From Rhizobium croatiense (GTDB lineage Bacteria; Pseudomonadota; Alphaproteobacteria; Rhizobiales; Rhizobiaceae), in contig NZ_JAILYJ010000008.1 in assembly GCF_019793465.1 (NCBI RefSeq), forward strand, positions 1 through 64,000: 64,000 bases of DNA, in the 5' to 3' direction. How positions within the stretch are numbered: the stretch's first letter is position 1; every line of letters begins with the position of its first letter. Under the pieces are notes generated by a model, which saw nothing but the letters and a program-made list of their open reading frames with translations, did not search any database and was not told where the DNA came from. A program made the translations under genes and the position numbers. Positions 26,475-35,763 of the stretch are shown here, piece by piece.

Positions 26475-27845
26475 TTAGCGCCGCGTCCGGCCGTCATACT
26501 GCTTGACCGTGTCCCCACCGAAGATCAGGCGTTGCGGGTTGCGGTCGAAGTTGGTGATCGTCTCGTTCAGATTGTTCACTGTTCCGCGCATGTCGTTGAC
26601 GAGAGTCTGCACGTCGCGCAAGCCGCCGCTCGAAAATTTCTGCAAATTGTCGGCGATCGGCCCGATTCGCGAATTCAGATTGTCGGCGACCTTCTTGAAG
26701 GATTCCAGCGTTTCGCGCGCTTGTGCGAACATCGATTGCGTATTGTCGGTCCCGAGCAGCGCATCGACCTTGATGAGAATGCCGTCGATGCGGGTCGAGG
26801 CTGAGTTCAGCTTGTTGGCCAGCTGCGATACGTCCTGGATCGTCTGGTCGATATCCTTCTGGCGTCCCGAAACCGTGTTGGCGACATCGCGGATCGAGGC
26901 GACGGCAGCGCGGGCATCCTTGGTCGCCTGCGAGATATCGTCGACCGACCCTTTGAGCTTGGCCGGATCGATCTGGGCGACGAGTATATCGACGCGGTCG
27001 AGTGTGTCCTGCGCCTGCTTGCCGAAATCGTTGAACGTGGTGGCCGTCTCATCGAACTTCTGGATCGCGCCCCTGAGATCGCCCGAGGCATCGGCGACGT
27101 TGGCGGTGATCCTTTCGGCATTCGAGACGATGCGGTCGATCTTCTGGGCGTCCACCGCCTTGACCAGCGATTCCACAGCTTGAAGCGTCGAATCGACCCG
27201 GCCCGAAACCGCCTTCACCGTATCGGAGAGCTCGCCGACGCTTTGCAGGAAGGCGTCGATATTGTCGGAATTCTTGGCAAGCGCATCCGAGAAGGTCTCA
27301 GCATTCTTGAAGGTCTGGGTCAGCGGCGCGCGCGAATCCTCGATGAAACCCTGAAGTTCGCCGACGGCGTCGTTGGCACGGTCGAGGATCTTGTCGGCAG
27401 TGGCGAGAAGATTGGTGACGCTCGACTGATCGGCGACGATGACGGCGCGTTTGTTATTCTCGATCGCATGTTTGAGGATGCTCTCCTCACCCTTGCGGCC
27501 GCCCGACAGTTCGATATAGGCAGCCCCGGTGAGGCCCTGGATTTCAAGGGCGGCCTTGGTCGAGGGATAGATCGGCGCATCGGTGCGCACCTGGGTGAAA
27601 GCCAGCGAATATTGCGGATCGTCGGCATCGATCGACAATGTCTGCACCGAGCCGATCTGGATGCCGTTGAAGCGCACCGGCGAGCCGACGCTGAGGCCGT
27701 TCGCCGAACCGGGAATTCGCACGATCAGTTCGGTCATCGGGCCGCCGCGGCCATATTCGGCCATCCAGTAAACGAAGCCGAAGGCCGCCGCGATCACCAG
27801 CACCGTGAAAAAACCGACAATTGTGTAATTGGCTTTGGTTTCCAT
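26475..27845 (-). CDS. MlaD-like MCE-domain protein
   Basis: A 456-residue substrate-binding component of a phospholipid (Mla-type) ABC transporter. It has one N-terminal membrane helix (about residues 8-28, VGFFTVLVIAAAFGFVYWMA), then an MCE domain (about 38-118, VRFNGIQIGSVQTLSID and GLTGAAYIEL). A long helical, coiled-coil-like C-terminal region (about 150-440) has regularly spaced short repeats. MCE proteins form hexameric rings, and the long helices may form a tunnel toward the outer membrane. This is much longer than E. coli MlaD (about 180 residues) and more like MCE proteins of plastids and other alphaproteobacteria. Confidence 0.9.
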   Translation of the reverse strand: METKANYTIVGFFTVLVIAAAFGFVYWMAEYGRGGPMTELIVRIPGSANGLSVGSPVRFNGIQIGSVQTLSIDADDPQYSLAFTQVRTDAPIYPSTKAALEIQGLTGAAYIELSGGRKGEESILKHAIENNKRAVIVADQSSVTNLLATADKILDRANDAVGELQGFIEDSRAPLTQTFKNAETFSDALAKNSDNIDAFLQSVGELSDTVKAVSGRVDSTLQAVESLVKAVDAQKIDRIVSNAERITANVADASGDLRGAIQKFDETATTFNDFGKQAQDTLDRVDILVAQIDPAKLKGSVDDISQATKDARAAVASIRDVANTVSGRQKDIDQTIQDVSQLANKLNSASTRIDGILIKVDALLGTDNTQSMFAQARETLESFKKVADNLNSRIGPIADNLQKFSSGGLRDVQTLVNDMRGTVNNLNETITNFDRNPQRLIFGGDTVKQYDGRTRR

Positions 27846-27854
27846 CTTATCCGG

Positions 27855-28694
27855 TCACTTCCCGCTGCTGCCGTGGCGTGCGCCTTCGTCCTGCGGCACG
27901 ATCGACCGCGCCCGCTTGCCTCTAAAATAGGCCTGCACCCACGGATCGTCATAGGCCAGCATGTCGTCGATCGTGCCTTCCACCATTACCCGCTTCTTTC
28001 CGAGCACAGCAATACGGTCGCAGACCGAAAACAGGCTGTCGAGATCGTGCGTCACCATATACACGGTCAGTCCCAGACTATCGCGCAGATTGGCGATCAG
28101 TTCGTCGAATTCGGCCGCCCCGATCGGATCGAGACCTGAGGTCGGCTCGTCCAGGAAGACGAGTTCAGGATCGAGCGCCAGGGCGCGTGCAAGGGCGGCG
28201 CGCTTGATCATGCCGCCGGATAGCTCGGACGGATATTTGTCGGCGGCATCGGCCGCGAGCCCCACCATGCGGATCTTCAGATGCGCCAGTTCATCCATCA
28301 GCGAGCGCGGCAGATCGAGATATTCGCGCATCGGCACCTGGATGTTTTCCTTGACCGTCAGCGACGAGAACAGCGCCCCCTGCTGGAACAGCACGCCGAG
28401 CCGCATGTCGAGCGCGTTGCGCTGCGGTTCGTCGAGTTCGTCGAAGTCTTGGCCGAGGATCTTGATCGTGCCGGAGCGGCGCGGCAGCAGCCTCAGCACC
28501 GTGCGCATCAGCACCGATTTGCCGGTACCCGACGCGCCGACGAATCCGAGGATCTCGCCGCGATAGATATTGAGGTTGAGATTGTCGAGCACCACCTTCG
28601 AGCCAAAAGCGACGGTGACGTCGCGCGCCGAAAGCACGACATCCCTGCCCTGTCCTTCGCTTTCGATCGCTTGCTCGTTCACGCGGTCCGCCAT
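27855..28694 (-). CDS. MlaF-like ABC transporter ATPase
   Basis: A 279-residue ATPase for lipid transport. Walker A is GASGTGKS, the Q-loop FQQGALF, the signature LSGGM (PSELSGGMIKRAALARA), Walker B LVFLDEPTSGLD and the switch His VTHDLDSL. The LSGGM signature and spacing are typical of MlaF. ATG 28694 lies one base after the permease stop codon, so the two are likely coupled. Extension to 28727 would overlap the permease and is less likely. Confidence 0.92.
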   Translation of the reverse strand: MADRVNEQAIESEGQGRDVVLSARDVTVAFGSKVVLDNLNLNIYRGEILGFVGASGTGKSVLMRTVLRLLPRRSGTIKILGQDFDELDEPQRNALDMRLGVLFQQGALFSSLTVKENIQVPMREYLDLPRSLMDELAHLKIRMVGLAADAADKYPSELSGGMIKRAALARALALDPELVFLDEPTSGLDPIGAAEFDELIANLRDSLGLTVYMVTHDLDSLFSVCDRIAVLGKKRVMVEGTIDDMLAYDDPWVQAYFRGKRARSIVPQDEGARHGSSGK

Positions 28695-28695
28695 G

Positions 28696-29865
28696 CTAGA
28701 AGTTGATCGCTGCATAGAACATCGCAAAAAGCCCGTCCATCAGGATGACGACGAAAATCGCCTTCACCACCGAGGCCGTCACGTGCTGGCCGAGCGATTC
28801 GGCGCTGCCGCCGACTTTCAATCCTTCGACGGCGGCGACAATACCGATGACGAGCGCCATGAACGGCGCCTTGATCATGCCCGACAGCACGGTCGACAGT
28901 GTCACTGCCTCGTGCAGGCGCGCCAGGAAGTTGGCGAAGGTGATGCCGGAATAGCCCCAGGCGACGGCCGCCGCGCCGGCAAGCGAGGCGAAATTCGCCA
29001 AGACCGTCAGCAGCGGCAGCGCGATGGTCAGCGCCACCAGCCGCGGGAAGATCAGCACGCCGATCGGGTTCAGGCCCATCACCTTCAGTGCGTCGATCTC
29101 CTCGCGCATCTTCATCGAGCCGATTTCGGCGGTGATCGCGCTGCCGGAACGCCCGGCGATCATGATCGAGGTCAGCAGCACGCCGATTTCGCGCAATTGC
29201 AGGATGCCGACGAGATCGACGACGAAGACTTCCGCACCGAAGTAGCGCAGCTGGAAAGCGCCCTGCTGGGCGATGATCGCCCCGATCAGGAATGACATCA
29301 GCAGGATGATCGGAACGGCGCGAACGCCCATATGGTCGATCTGGTTGACGATCGAGGCCGGCGAAACGCCGCTGCCGCGGCCGAACTTCATCTGCGCGCC
29401 GCGCACCGCCGAGCCGAGGATGTACATGGCGGCGGCGAGATTGTCCCAGACGTCGTAGGTCATCTTGCCGATCGGTGCGAGGATGCGCGCGGCCAGGGAG
29501 ACCTTCTCCTTCGGCTCCGGCTCCGGTTTGGCCGGCTCCTCGGAAAACATCGCCAGCATTTCCTCGATATGCGGATTGGTGCCTTCGAAGCGGACCGTCC
29601 GCCCGGCCGCCTCCGCTTCCTTTTTCAGCCGGCACAGCAGCCAGATGCCCGCCGTATCGATATCGGTGATCTCAGACAGATCGACCGTCAGGTTACCGGA
29701 CTTCTGGTGCAGGAGCTTTTCGAAATCGCGCAGCACAAGATGCACATAGGCGCTGCGCCAGTTGCCGCTCAGACGCACATGCTGTCCCGAACCATCGGAC
29801 TGGTCGTCCACGGCAAGCGAGGCAGCGTTGCGATTCTCGGCGTTCAAGATACTTGTGTCTTTCAA
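28696..29865 (-). CDS. MlaE-like permease with fused N-terminal STAS (MlaB-like) domain
   Basis: A 389-residue protein. Residues about 25-105 form a STAS domain (LTVDLSEITDIDTAGIWLLCRL), like MlaB, fused to an MlaE permease (about 125-389). The permease has five or six membrane helices and conserved FLIGAIIAQQGAFQLRYFGA and GRSGSAITAEIGSMKM motifs. In E. coli MlaB is a separate protein that stabilises MlaF. The fusion explains the lack of a separate mlaB gene here. It is the first gene of a four-gene operon (29865 down to 25838). Confidence 0.9.
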   Translation of the reverse strand: MKDTSILNAENRNAASLAVDDQSDGSGQHVRLSGNWRSAYVHLVLRDFEKLLHQKSGNLTVDLSEITDIDTAGIWLLCRLKKEAEAAGRTVRFEGTNPHIEEMLAMFSEEPAKPEPEPKEKVSLAARILAPIGKMTYDVWDNLAAAMYILGSAVRGAQMKFGRGSGVSPASIVNQIDHMGVRAVPIILLMSFLIGAIIAQQGAFQLRYFGAEVFVVDLVGILQLREIGVLLTSIMIAGRSGSAITAEIGSMKMREEIDALKVMGLNPIGVLIFPRLVALTIALPLLTVLANFASLAGAAAVAWGYSGITFANFLARLHEAVTLSTVLSGMIKAPFMALVIGIVAAVEGLKVGGSAESLGQHVTASVVKAIFVVILMDGLFAMFYAAINF

Positions 29866-29963
29866 GGCTTACAGCGACAGTGCCGACTCGCGAAGCGGTT
29901 CGTCGCCCGGCGCGTCAATATACAGAAGCAACGTGCAATTTCCATGCTCGCAGGACAGCAATA

Positions 29964-30947
29964 ATGCCGCGCATCCTTGATATCCAGATGAATTCCTTTC
30001 CGATTGCCGGAACCTTCACCATTGCGCGCGGCGCAAAGACGCAGGCCGAGGTCATCACCTGCGCGCTGACGGACGAAGGGGCTGAGGGGCATGGCGAATG
30101 CGTGCCCTATCGCCGCTACGGCGAAACGATGCAGAGCGTTCTTGCCCAGATCGAAGCCGCACGTCCGCTGATCGAGGCAGGCATCTCGCGGCGCGACCTG
30201 CTGTCGGCGATGCCGCCCGGCGCTGCCCGCAACGCCGTCGATTGCGCCCTCTGGGATCTGGAAGCTAAACAGACGGGCCAAAGCGTCGCGTCTCGACTGG
30301 GCATTGCCGATCCGAGACCGCTGACGACAGCCTATACCATCTCGCTCGGCGAACCGGAGGTGATGGCGGCCCAGGCGCGCGAACATGCCGGCCGCGCCCT
30401 GCTGAAGGTCAAGGTCGGCACCGGCGACGATGAAAGCCGCATCCGCGCCGTCCGCGCGGCCGCGCCCGAGGCCGCAATCATCCTCGATGCCAATGAAGGC
30501 TGGCCGGAAGCGGCGCTGGAGCGTCACCTCAACATCGCCGCGGAGGCGGGTGTGGCGCTCGTCGAGCAGCCGCTGCCGGCCGGCCGCGACGCCTTGCTTG
30601 CCGAGATCCGCCGCCCGCTCCTCGTCTGCGCCGACGAGAGCGTCCACCATACCGGCGACCTCGCAAGCCTTGCCGACCGCTATGACGCGATCAACATCAA
30701 GCTCGACAAGTCAGGTGGCCTCACCGAAGCCCTGGCGATGAAGACGGAAGCCGAGCGGATCGGCTTCGCCATCATGATCGGTTGCATGGTCGGCACCTCG
30801 CTTGCCATAGCGCCGGCGGTGCTGCTCGCCCAGAATGCCGATTTCGTCGATCTCGACGGCCCGCTGCTGCTCGCCCGCGACCGCGAGCCCGGCCTGCGTT
30901 ACGCCGCTTCCCTGGTTTTTCCGCCCGAAGGCAGCCTCTGGGGCTGA
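29964..30947 (+). CDS. Enolase-superfamily dipeptide (L-Ala-D/L-Glu) epimerase / DgcA-type racemase
   Basis: A 327-residue muconate-lactonizing-type enolase-superfamily enzyme. It has the KVKVG catalytic Lys pair region (about residues 144-152), the metal ligands Asp, Glu and Asp in ILDANEGW, VEQPLP and CADESV, and the opposite catalytic Lys in NIKLDKSGG. Family members epimerise L-Ala-D-Glu from peptidoglycan, and some rhizobial-type homologues racemise N-acetyl-D-glutamate. The exact substrate is unproven. An AGGACA motif precedes the ATG. Its last 49 bp overlap the convergent MFS gene. Confidence 0.82.
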   Translation: MPRILDIQMNSFPIAGTFTIARGAKTQAEVITCALTDEGAEGHGECVPYRRYGETMQSVLAQIEAARPLIEAGISRRDLLSAMPPGAARNAVDCALWDLEAKQTGQSVASRLGIADPRPLTTAYTISLGEPEVMAAQAREHAGRALLKVKVGTGDDESRIRAVRAAAPEAAIILDANEGWPEAALERHLNIAAEAGVALVEQPLPAGRDALLAEIRRPLLVCADESVHHTGDLASLADRYDAINIKLDKSGGLTEALAMKTEAERIGFAIMIGCMVGTSLAIAPAVLLAQNADFVDLDGPLLLARDREPGLRYAASLVFPPEGSLWG

Positions 30948-32119
30948 AGGTAATAGGCCGAGATGACGAGGCCGAGGCCACAGAGCGCGACCAGCGCCAT
31001 GACGTAAAAGCTGACGACACCGATTGCGGCGTAGAGATAACCTGCTGCGATGGTCATCAGAGCCATCGCCATGCCGACATAGAAGAAATAGGCGCCCTGG
31101 GCCGAGGATTCCTGCGTCTCCTGCACCGTCGCTACGATCCGCCGCTGCACGCCGGTATGCACGAAGGCGTAGGTAAAGCCGTGGAAGCATTGCAGCAGGA
31201 AGAAGCCGGCAAGGCCCGCGTTCATGGGAAACAGGATCCAGCGGCAGACGCTGACGGCGCAGCCGAAGCGGATCAGCGTCCAGGCATTGAAGCGCCGGTT
31301 GAGACGCTTCGACAGGAAGAATACCGTCACCTCCGAAGCGACACCGGCGCTCCAGAGCAGACCGACCTCAGCGCCGGAAAAGCCCAGCTGATGCCAGTAG
31401 ATCGACGAGAAAGCGTTGAGCACGGCATGGCTTGACTGCTGGATGGCGACGCCGATCAGAAGCAGCAGCAGATGCGGCTCGCGCAGGCCGCTGCCGGTGG
31501 CGGCGGGAATGTTGATCGGCTGGCCACGCCGCCGCGTCGGCCCGATGCGCGGACAAAAGATCGCCATGACGACGGTCATGGCAAAGCCGAACACCATCAC
31601 CGGCAGCACCATCTCACCGCCCCACCGGCTGATCAACTGACCGCCGACTAGCGTCGACACGATGAAGGCGATCGAGCCCCAGACACGCATCGACCCGTAG
31701 TCGAGCCCCCAGCGGCGCACGCCGGAGATGACGATCGATTCGACGACCGGCAGATAGGGCGCGAAGGAGGCACCCTGCAGCGTATAGACGATCGTCACCG
31801 GCCAGAAACTTGTCGTCCAGTAGAGCGCGATCGCCGTCAGCAGCGACAGGCCGCCCGACCAGAGCAGCACGTCGGCGCGTTCCTTCAAGCGGTCGGCGAT
31901 CATGGCGACGATGGGCGCCACGAGCACGCGGACCACCATCGGTATGGCAAGGATGATGCCGATCTCATGATCGCTGAAGCTGTGGGTCGCGAGCCAGACG
32001 GGAAAGAACGGCAGAACGATGCCGTTGACCAGCAGCGGCGCACAATAGGAAAGCGCGCTGAGCAACCGGAAGCGCGGCGGCGCTCCCTCACCCGTCGGGG
32101 AATGTTGAGCGGGAATCAT
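30899..32119 (-). CDS. MFS transporter (MFS_1-like / HcaT-like)
   Basis: A 406-residue major facilitator with about 12 hydrophobic helices. It begins with FRLLSALSYCAPLLVNGIVLPFFPVWLA and has an A-motif-like ADRLKERADVLLW between helices 2 and 3. The layout resembles the MFS_1-like group including the phenylpropionate permease HcaT and the nucleoside transporter NupG-like proteins. The substrate is unknown. The 3' end overlaps the convergent epimerase gene by 49 bp, with both stop regions intact. Confidence 0.85.
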   Translation of the reverse strand: MIPAQHSPTGEGAPPRFRLLSALSYCAPLLVNGIVLPFFPVWLATHSFSDHEIGIILAIPMVVRVLVAPIVAMIADRLKERADVLLWSGGLSLLTAIALYWTTSFWPVTIVYTLQGASFAPYLPVVESIVISGVRRWGLDYGSMRVWGSIAFIVSTLVGGQLISRWGGEMVLPVMVFGFAMTVVMAIFCPRIGPTRRRGQPINIPAATGSGLREPHLLLLLIGVAIQQSSHAVLNAFSSIYWHQLGFSGAEVGLLWSAGVASEVTVFFLSKRLNRRFNAWTLIRFGCAVSVCRWILFPMNAGLAGFFLLQCFHGFTYAFVHTGVQRRIVATVQETQESSAQGAYFFYVGMAMALMTIAAGYLYAAIGVVSFYVMALVALCGLGLVISAYYLQPQRLPSGGKTREAA

Positions 32120-32294
32120 GGGTGGACCTGCAGGAAACTGGACGTTGTCCTAACACGCCACCCGGAAGGCAACTATTGCGAGAATAGCCTCCTGAAACGT
32201 TTTAGAAAATAAATTGGGCCTGTCGCCTGGGGGGAACGGCTAAATTTCTGTTGCGCGGACGCAGACGCGCCAACGCTGGATCAAACAGGCAAAA

Positions 32295-33104
32295 TCAGGC
32301 GGCCTGAGGCGCCAGCTCTGCCGCTTCGCGCTCGACCGCCGTCAGCGCCGGCACGGTGCTGGCGAGCGTCCGCCAGGTGATCAATTCGAACGTGCCGTCC
32401 TCGTGCTCGGCGACCGCCGTGCAGCTTTCCACCCAGTCGCCGGTATTGATGTAGCGGATGCCGTCCATGTCCTGAATTACCGCGTGGTGGATATGACCGC
32501 AGATCACCCCGTCGGCACCGCTCTTGCGCGCCTCTTCGGCGACGACGCGCTCGAATTCGCCGATGAAATTGACGGCATGCTTGACCTGCAGCTTGGCCCA
32601 GGCCGAGAAAGACCAGTAGGGCATGCCGAGGCGGCGGCGCACGGCCGCCAGCAGGATGTTGATGCGGATCGCCGTATCGTAGGCCCAGTCGCCGAGGTAG
32701 GCGAGCAGGCGGGCATTGCGAACGACGACGTCGAATTCGTCGCCATGCAGGATCAGGTATTTCTTGCCGTCGGCGCCGTCATGCATCATCCGCTCGACGA
32801 CCTCGATGCCGCCGAAATGCATGCCCGGAAAATCGCGCAGGAACTCGTCGTGATTGCCGGGGATATAGACGACGCGCGTGCCCTTGCGCGCCTTGCGCAA
32901 GAGCTTCTGGACGACGTCGTTGCAGACCTGCGGCCAATACCAGCTGCGCTTTAGCCGCCAGCCGTCGACGATGTCGCCGACGAGAACGATCGTATCCGCC
33001 TCGTGGTAGCGCAGGAAATCCAGCAGGAAGTCGGCCTTCGCGGCCTTCGAGCCGAGATGGACATCGGAAATGAAGAGCGTGCGGAAATGTCTGGGTTCCA
33101 TCAT
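32295..33104 (-). CDS. LpxH-like metallophosphoesterase
   Basis: A 269-residue calcineurin-like phosphoesterase with all five metal-binding motifs: SDVHLGS, GDIVDGW, GNHDEFL, LHGDEFD and GHIHHA. It resembles UDP-2,3-diacylglucosamine diphosphatase-type proteins (COG2908). Many alphaproteobacteria use LpxI for the lipid A step, so this may have another phospholipid or nucleotide substrate. Start ATG 33104 is tentative: ATG 33101 is adjacent and GTG 33113 is also in frame. No clear Shine-Dalgarno sequence is seen. Confidence 0.82.
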   Translation of the reverse strand: MMEPRHFRTLFISDVHLGSKAAKADFLLDFLRYHEADTIVLVGDIVDGWRLKRSWYWPQVCNDVVQKLLRKARKGTRVVYIPGNHDEFLRDFPGMHFGGIEVVERMMHDGADGKKYLILHGDEFDVVVRNARLLAYLGDWAYDTAIRINILLAAVRRRLGMPYWSFSAWAKLQVKHAVNFIGEFERVVAEEARKSGADGVICGHIHHAVIQDMDGIRYINTGDWVESCTAVAEHEDGTFELITWRTLASTVPALTAVEREAAELAPQAA

Positions 33105-33313
33105 GTCTATCACGAGCTACGGCTCATGCCCCATCTTTCATATAGCCTTCCAAAACCAGACTCGTGTTTCAGGAAGATGACAGACTGGGGAAAAGCCCCG
33201 CAAAAGCCGTGCTGGCGGGACGCCCCGTCGCACGGCGCAGCGACAATCTTGCCCTGCCTCTTGTGCGCGTTCATGATGACTGCGATTCCAGATCCGACAC
33301 TGCGGGATGGCTG

Positions 33314-34063
33314 ATGCGTCTCTTTCTCGTTCGCCACGGCGAATCCCTCGGCAACATCGACGAACGGGCCTACCGCCAATTCGGCGATCACAACGTGCCG
33401 CTGACGCAATGGGGCTACCGGCAGGCGCTGGAGGCCGGCGGTGTGATCGCCGCCTATCTGCAGGCGGCGCCGAGTCCCGGTCTCAGCAAGCTGCACATCT
33501 GGTACTCGCCATTCCTGAGGACGCGGCAGAGCAAGGACGCCGTGCTCGAAGCCCTGCCGGCAAGCGTCGTTGGCGATATCAGGGAGGATTATCTGCTGCG
33601 TGAGCAGGATTTCGGTCTCTTCACCGAAATCTACGACCACGCCGAACGGAAACAGAAGTTTCCCGAGGAATTCGAAAAATGGGCGAGGTTGCGCAGCAAT
33701 AGCGGCAAATTCTACGCACGGCCGCCGGATGGCGAGAGCCGTGCGGATGTGGCCCAGCGGGTTCGCCTGTTCCTCCAGACGGTCATGCGAGACGCCGAAA
33801 ATGACGATGAAAACGTCATCATCGTCGGCCACGGCGTCACCAACCGGGCGGTCGAAATGAACTTCCTGCACCGCCCTGTCGAGTGGTTCGAGCGCTCCGA
33901 CAATCCCGGAAATGCCGATATCACCCTGATCGAGGGCACGCGCGCACAAGGCTACGAGTCCATCCTGCTGCACCAGGCCGTCGACCGGCAGCCGGGACAG
34001 GAGGGCCAGTTACGCGATGCCCATGGTGCCGACGTGACGATCACGCCAAAGCCCGGCGAGTAG
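33314..34063 (+). CDS. Histidine phosphatase family protein (phosphoglycerate-mutase-like)
   Basis: A 249-residue member of the RHG superfamily. The catalytic motif is LVRHGESLGNID (residues about 5-16), Arg in SPFLRTRQSKD, acid/base Glu in LREQDFGLF, and second His in IIVGHGVTNRAVEM. The layout is that of broad-specificity phosphatases rather than glycolytic mutase, and the substrate is unknown. GGATGG lies just upstream of the ATG. It is convergent with the FAD oxidase gene, 37 bp apart. Confidence 0.85.
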   Translation: MRLFLVRHGESLGNIDERAYRQFGDHNVPLTQWGYRQALEAGGVIAAYLQAAPSPGLSKLHIWYSPFLRTRQSKDAVLEALPASVVGDIREDYLLREQDFGLFTEIYDHAERKQKFPEEFEKWARLRSNSGKFYARPPDGESRADVAQRVRLFLQTVMRDAENDDENVIIVGHGVTNRAVEMNFLHRPVEWFERSDNPGNADITLIEGTRAQGYESILLHQAVDRQPGQEGQLRDAHGADVTITPKPGE

Positions 34064-34100
34064 ATCTGCTCAGTTGTGACAGCCGCCGACTCTGTATCGA

Positions 34101-35540
34101 TCAGGCAGCCCGGACAGCCGCCATCGGTTTGACGTTCTGGTTCATGCGGAACAGATTGTTCGGATCATAGCGCAGCTTGATTTCAGCGAGACGCGCATAA
34201 TTGGCGCCATAAGCCATCTCGACCCGATCCGTCTCATCCTCCGGCATGAAGTTGATATAGGCGGTGCCCACAGCATGCGGCTTGGTTGCCTCGAAGAGCT
34301 CGCGAGCCCAGCCGATGCAGCTTGCATCCATCCCCGGTTCCCGCCAGCGCGCGTGCACGTTCATGACGAAATGCGAACTGCGCTGCGGAAATGCCGTGGC
34401 TTCGGTGGGAATACGCCCGGCGGCACCGCCGACATGGCCGAGGAATATTTCGCATTCCGGCCCCGGCAGCTTGCGCACAGCGTTGAGCAGCACGTCGATC
34501 GCCGCATCCGAGAGGGAGGCGAAATCCTGGGTCTTCCAGTAATTGCGCGCGCAAGGTGTCAGCAGCGGATCGAATGCCTGCTGCCAGCCGGTAAACGGCA
34601 CCGGACCGACGACATCGACAATCGGTTTTCCGATCGCCCGCAATCTGGCCGTCGCCTTTTCGCCGGCTGCGATATCTCCGCAATAGCACATGGCGAGCAC
34701 CACGATCTCCTTGCCGTGCCATTCGGCCGGAAGGAACGGCAGCGGCGGCGCCTGGCGCATCACCACCCAGCAGGTCAGTTCATCGGGTGCCGCGTCCAGC
34801 GCCTGCCGATACTCCCTCAGCACCGTTTCCGCATCGGCGAAAGGATGCACGACCAGTCCGGCGAGTACTTCGGAATGGAGCGGGTTGAGCTGGAATTCGA
34901 ATGAGGTGACGACGCCGAAATTGCCGCCGCCGCCCCGCAGCGCCCAGAAGAGATCCGGTCTTTCCGTCTCGCTCGCCCTCACCAGCTCACCATCGGCGGT
35001 CACTACGTCGACCGAAACCAGATTGTCGGTCGTCAGTCCGAATTTACGGGTGAGCCAGCCAAAACCACCGCCGAGCGTCAGCCCCGCGATGCCGGTCGTC
35101 GAATTGATGCCGGTCGGCAGCACCAGGCCGAAGGCCAGCGTTTCCTTATCGATGTCGCCAAGCGTTGCGCCCGGCTCAATCCTGGCGCGGCGCGTTTCGG
35201 GATCGACTCGCACCGACTTCATCGGCGAAAGATCGATGACGACACCTCCTTCGCACATGGCGTTGCCGGCAATGCCGTGCCCACCGCCGCGCACCGACAG
35301 GAGCAGACTGTTGTCGCGCGCAAACCGCACCGCGCGTACGACGTCGGCCGCACCCGCGCAACGCGCGATAAGGCCTGGCCGGCGGTCGATCATCGCATTC
35401 CAGATCGCCCGCGCCTCATTGTAATCCGTATCCTTGCCGGTCAGGAGATTGCCGCGAAATCCGGCGGCAAACGCATCCATGGCCACGTCATTGACCATCG
35501 TCTGCCCGCTTTGCAGGGTCGTCAGGTTCAAATTGTCCAT
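34101..35540 (-). CDS. BBE-type FAD-linked oxidoreductase
   Basis: A 479-residue flavoprotein. The FAD_binding_4 domain (about residues 45-180) contains SVRGGGHGIAG, whose His is the usual 8-alpha-histidyl FAD attachment site, and GLTLGGGFGWLTRKFGL. A substrate domain and a C-terminal berberine-bridge-like (BBE) segment (YGANYARLAEIKLRYDPNNLFRMNQN) complete it. Such enzymes oxidise sugars, alkaloids or similar compounds, and the substrate here is unknown. GGGAGGAA precedes ATG 35540, which is therefore preferred over a longer frame beginning at 35612. Confidence 0.88.
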   Translation of the reverse strand: MDNLNLTTLQSGQTMVNDVAMDAFAAGFRGNLLTGKDTDYNEARAIWNAMIDRRPGLIARCAGAADVVRAVRFARDNSLLLSVRGGGHGIAGNAMCEGGVVIDLSPMKSVRVDPETRRARIEPGATLGDIDKETLAFGLVLPTGINSTTGIAGLTLGGGFGWLTRKFGLTTDNLVSVDVVTADGELVRASETERPDLFWALRGGGGNFGVVTSFEFQLNPLHSEVLAGLVVHPFADAETVLREYRQALDAAPDELTCWVVMRQAPPLPFLPAEWHGKEIVVLAMCYCGDIAAGEKATARLRAIGKPIVDVVGPVPFTGWQQAFDPLLTPCARNYWKTQDFASLSDAAIDVLLNAVRKLPGPECEIFLGHVGGAAGRIPTEATAFPQRSSHFVMNVHARWREPGMDASCIGWARELFEATKPHAVGTAYINFMPEDETDRVEMAYGANYARLAEIKLRYDPNNLFRMNQNVKPMAAVRAA

Positions 35541-35763
35541 GATTTCCTCCCTGCGACCGGCGCCCCGCACCGTCGCAGGCGGCATTTTGCGCTTGCTGCC
35601 TTTGTCAAACAAGTTTCCCCAAAAGGATTAGCTGGCCGCCGCAGCCTCTGCCACCGACACCCACCCTGACGAAAACTTCTCCCATCCCCCATTTCCATAC
35701 TGTCGCCCGTATCCGATTGATGTATGGAGGGAACTCCAGAAAAAGACGTGCACGGAGGCGGCA

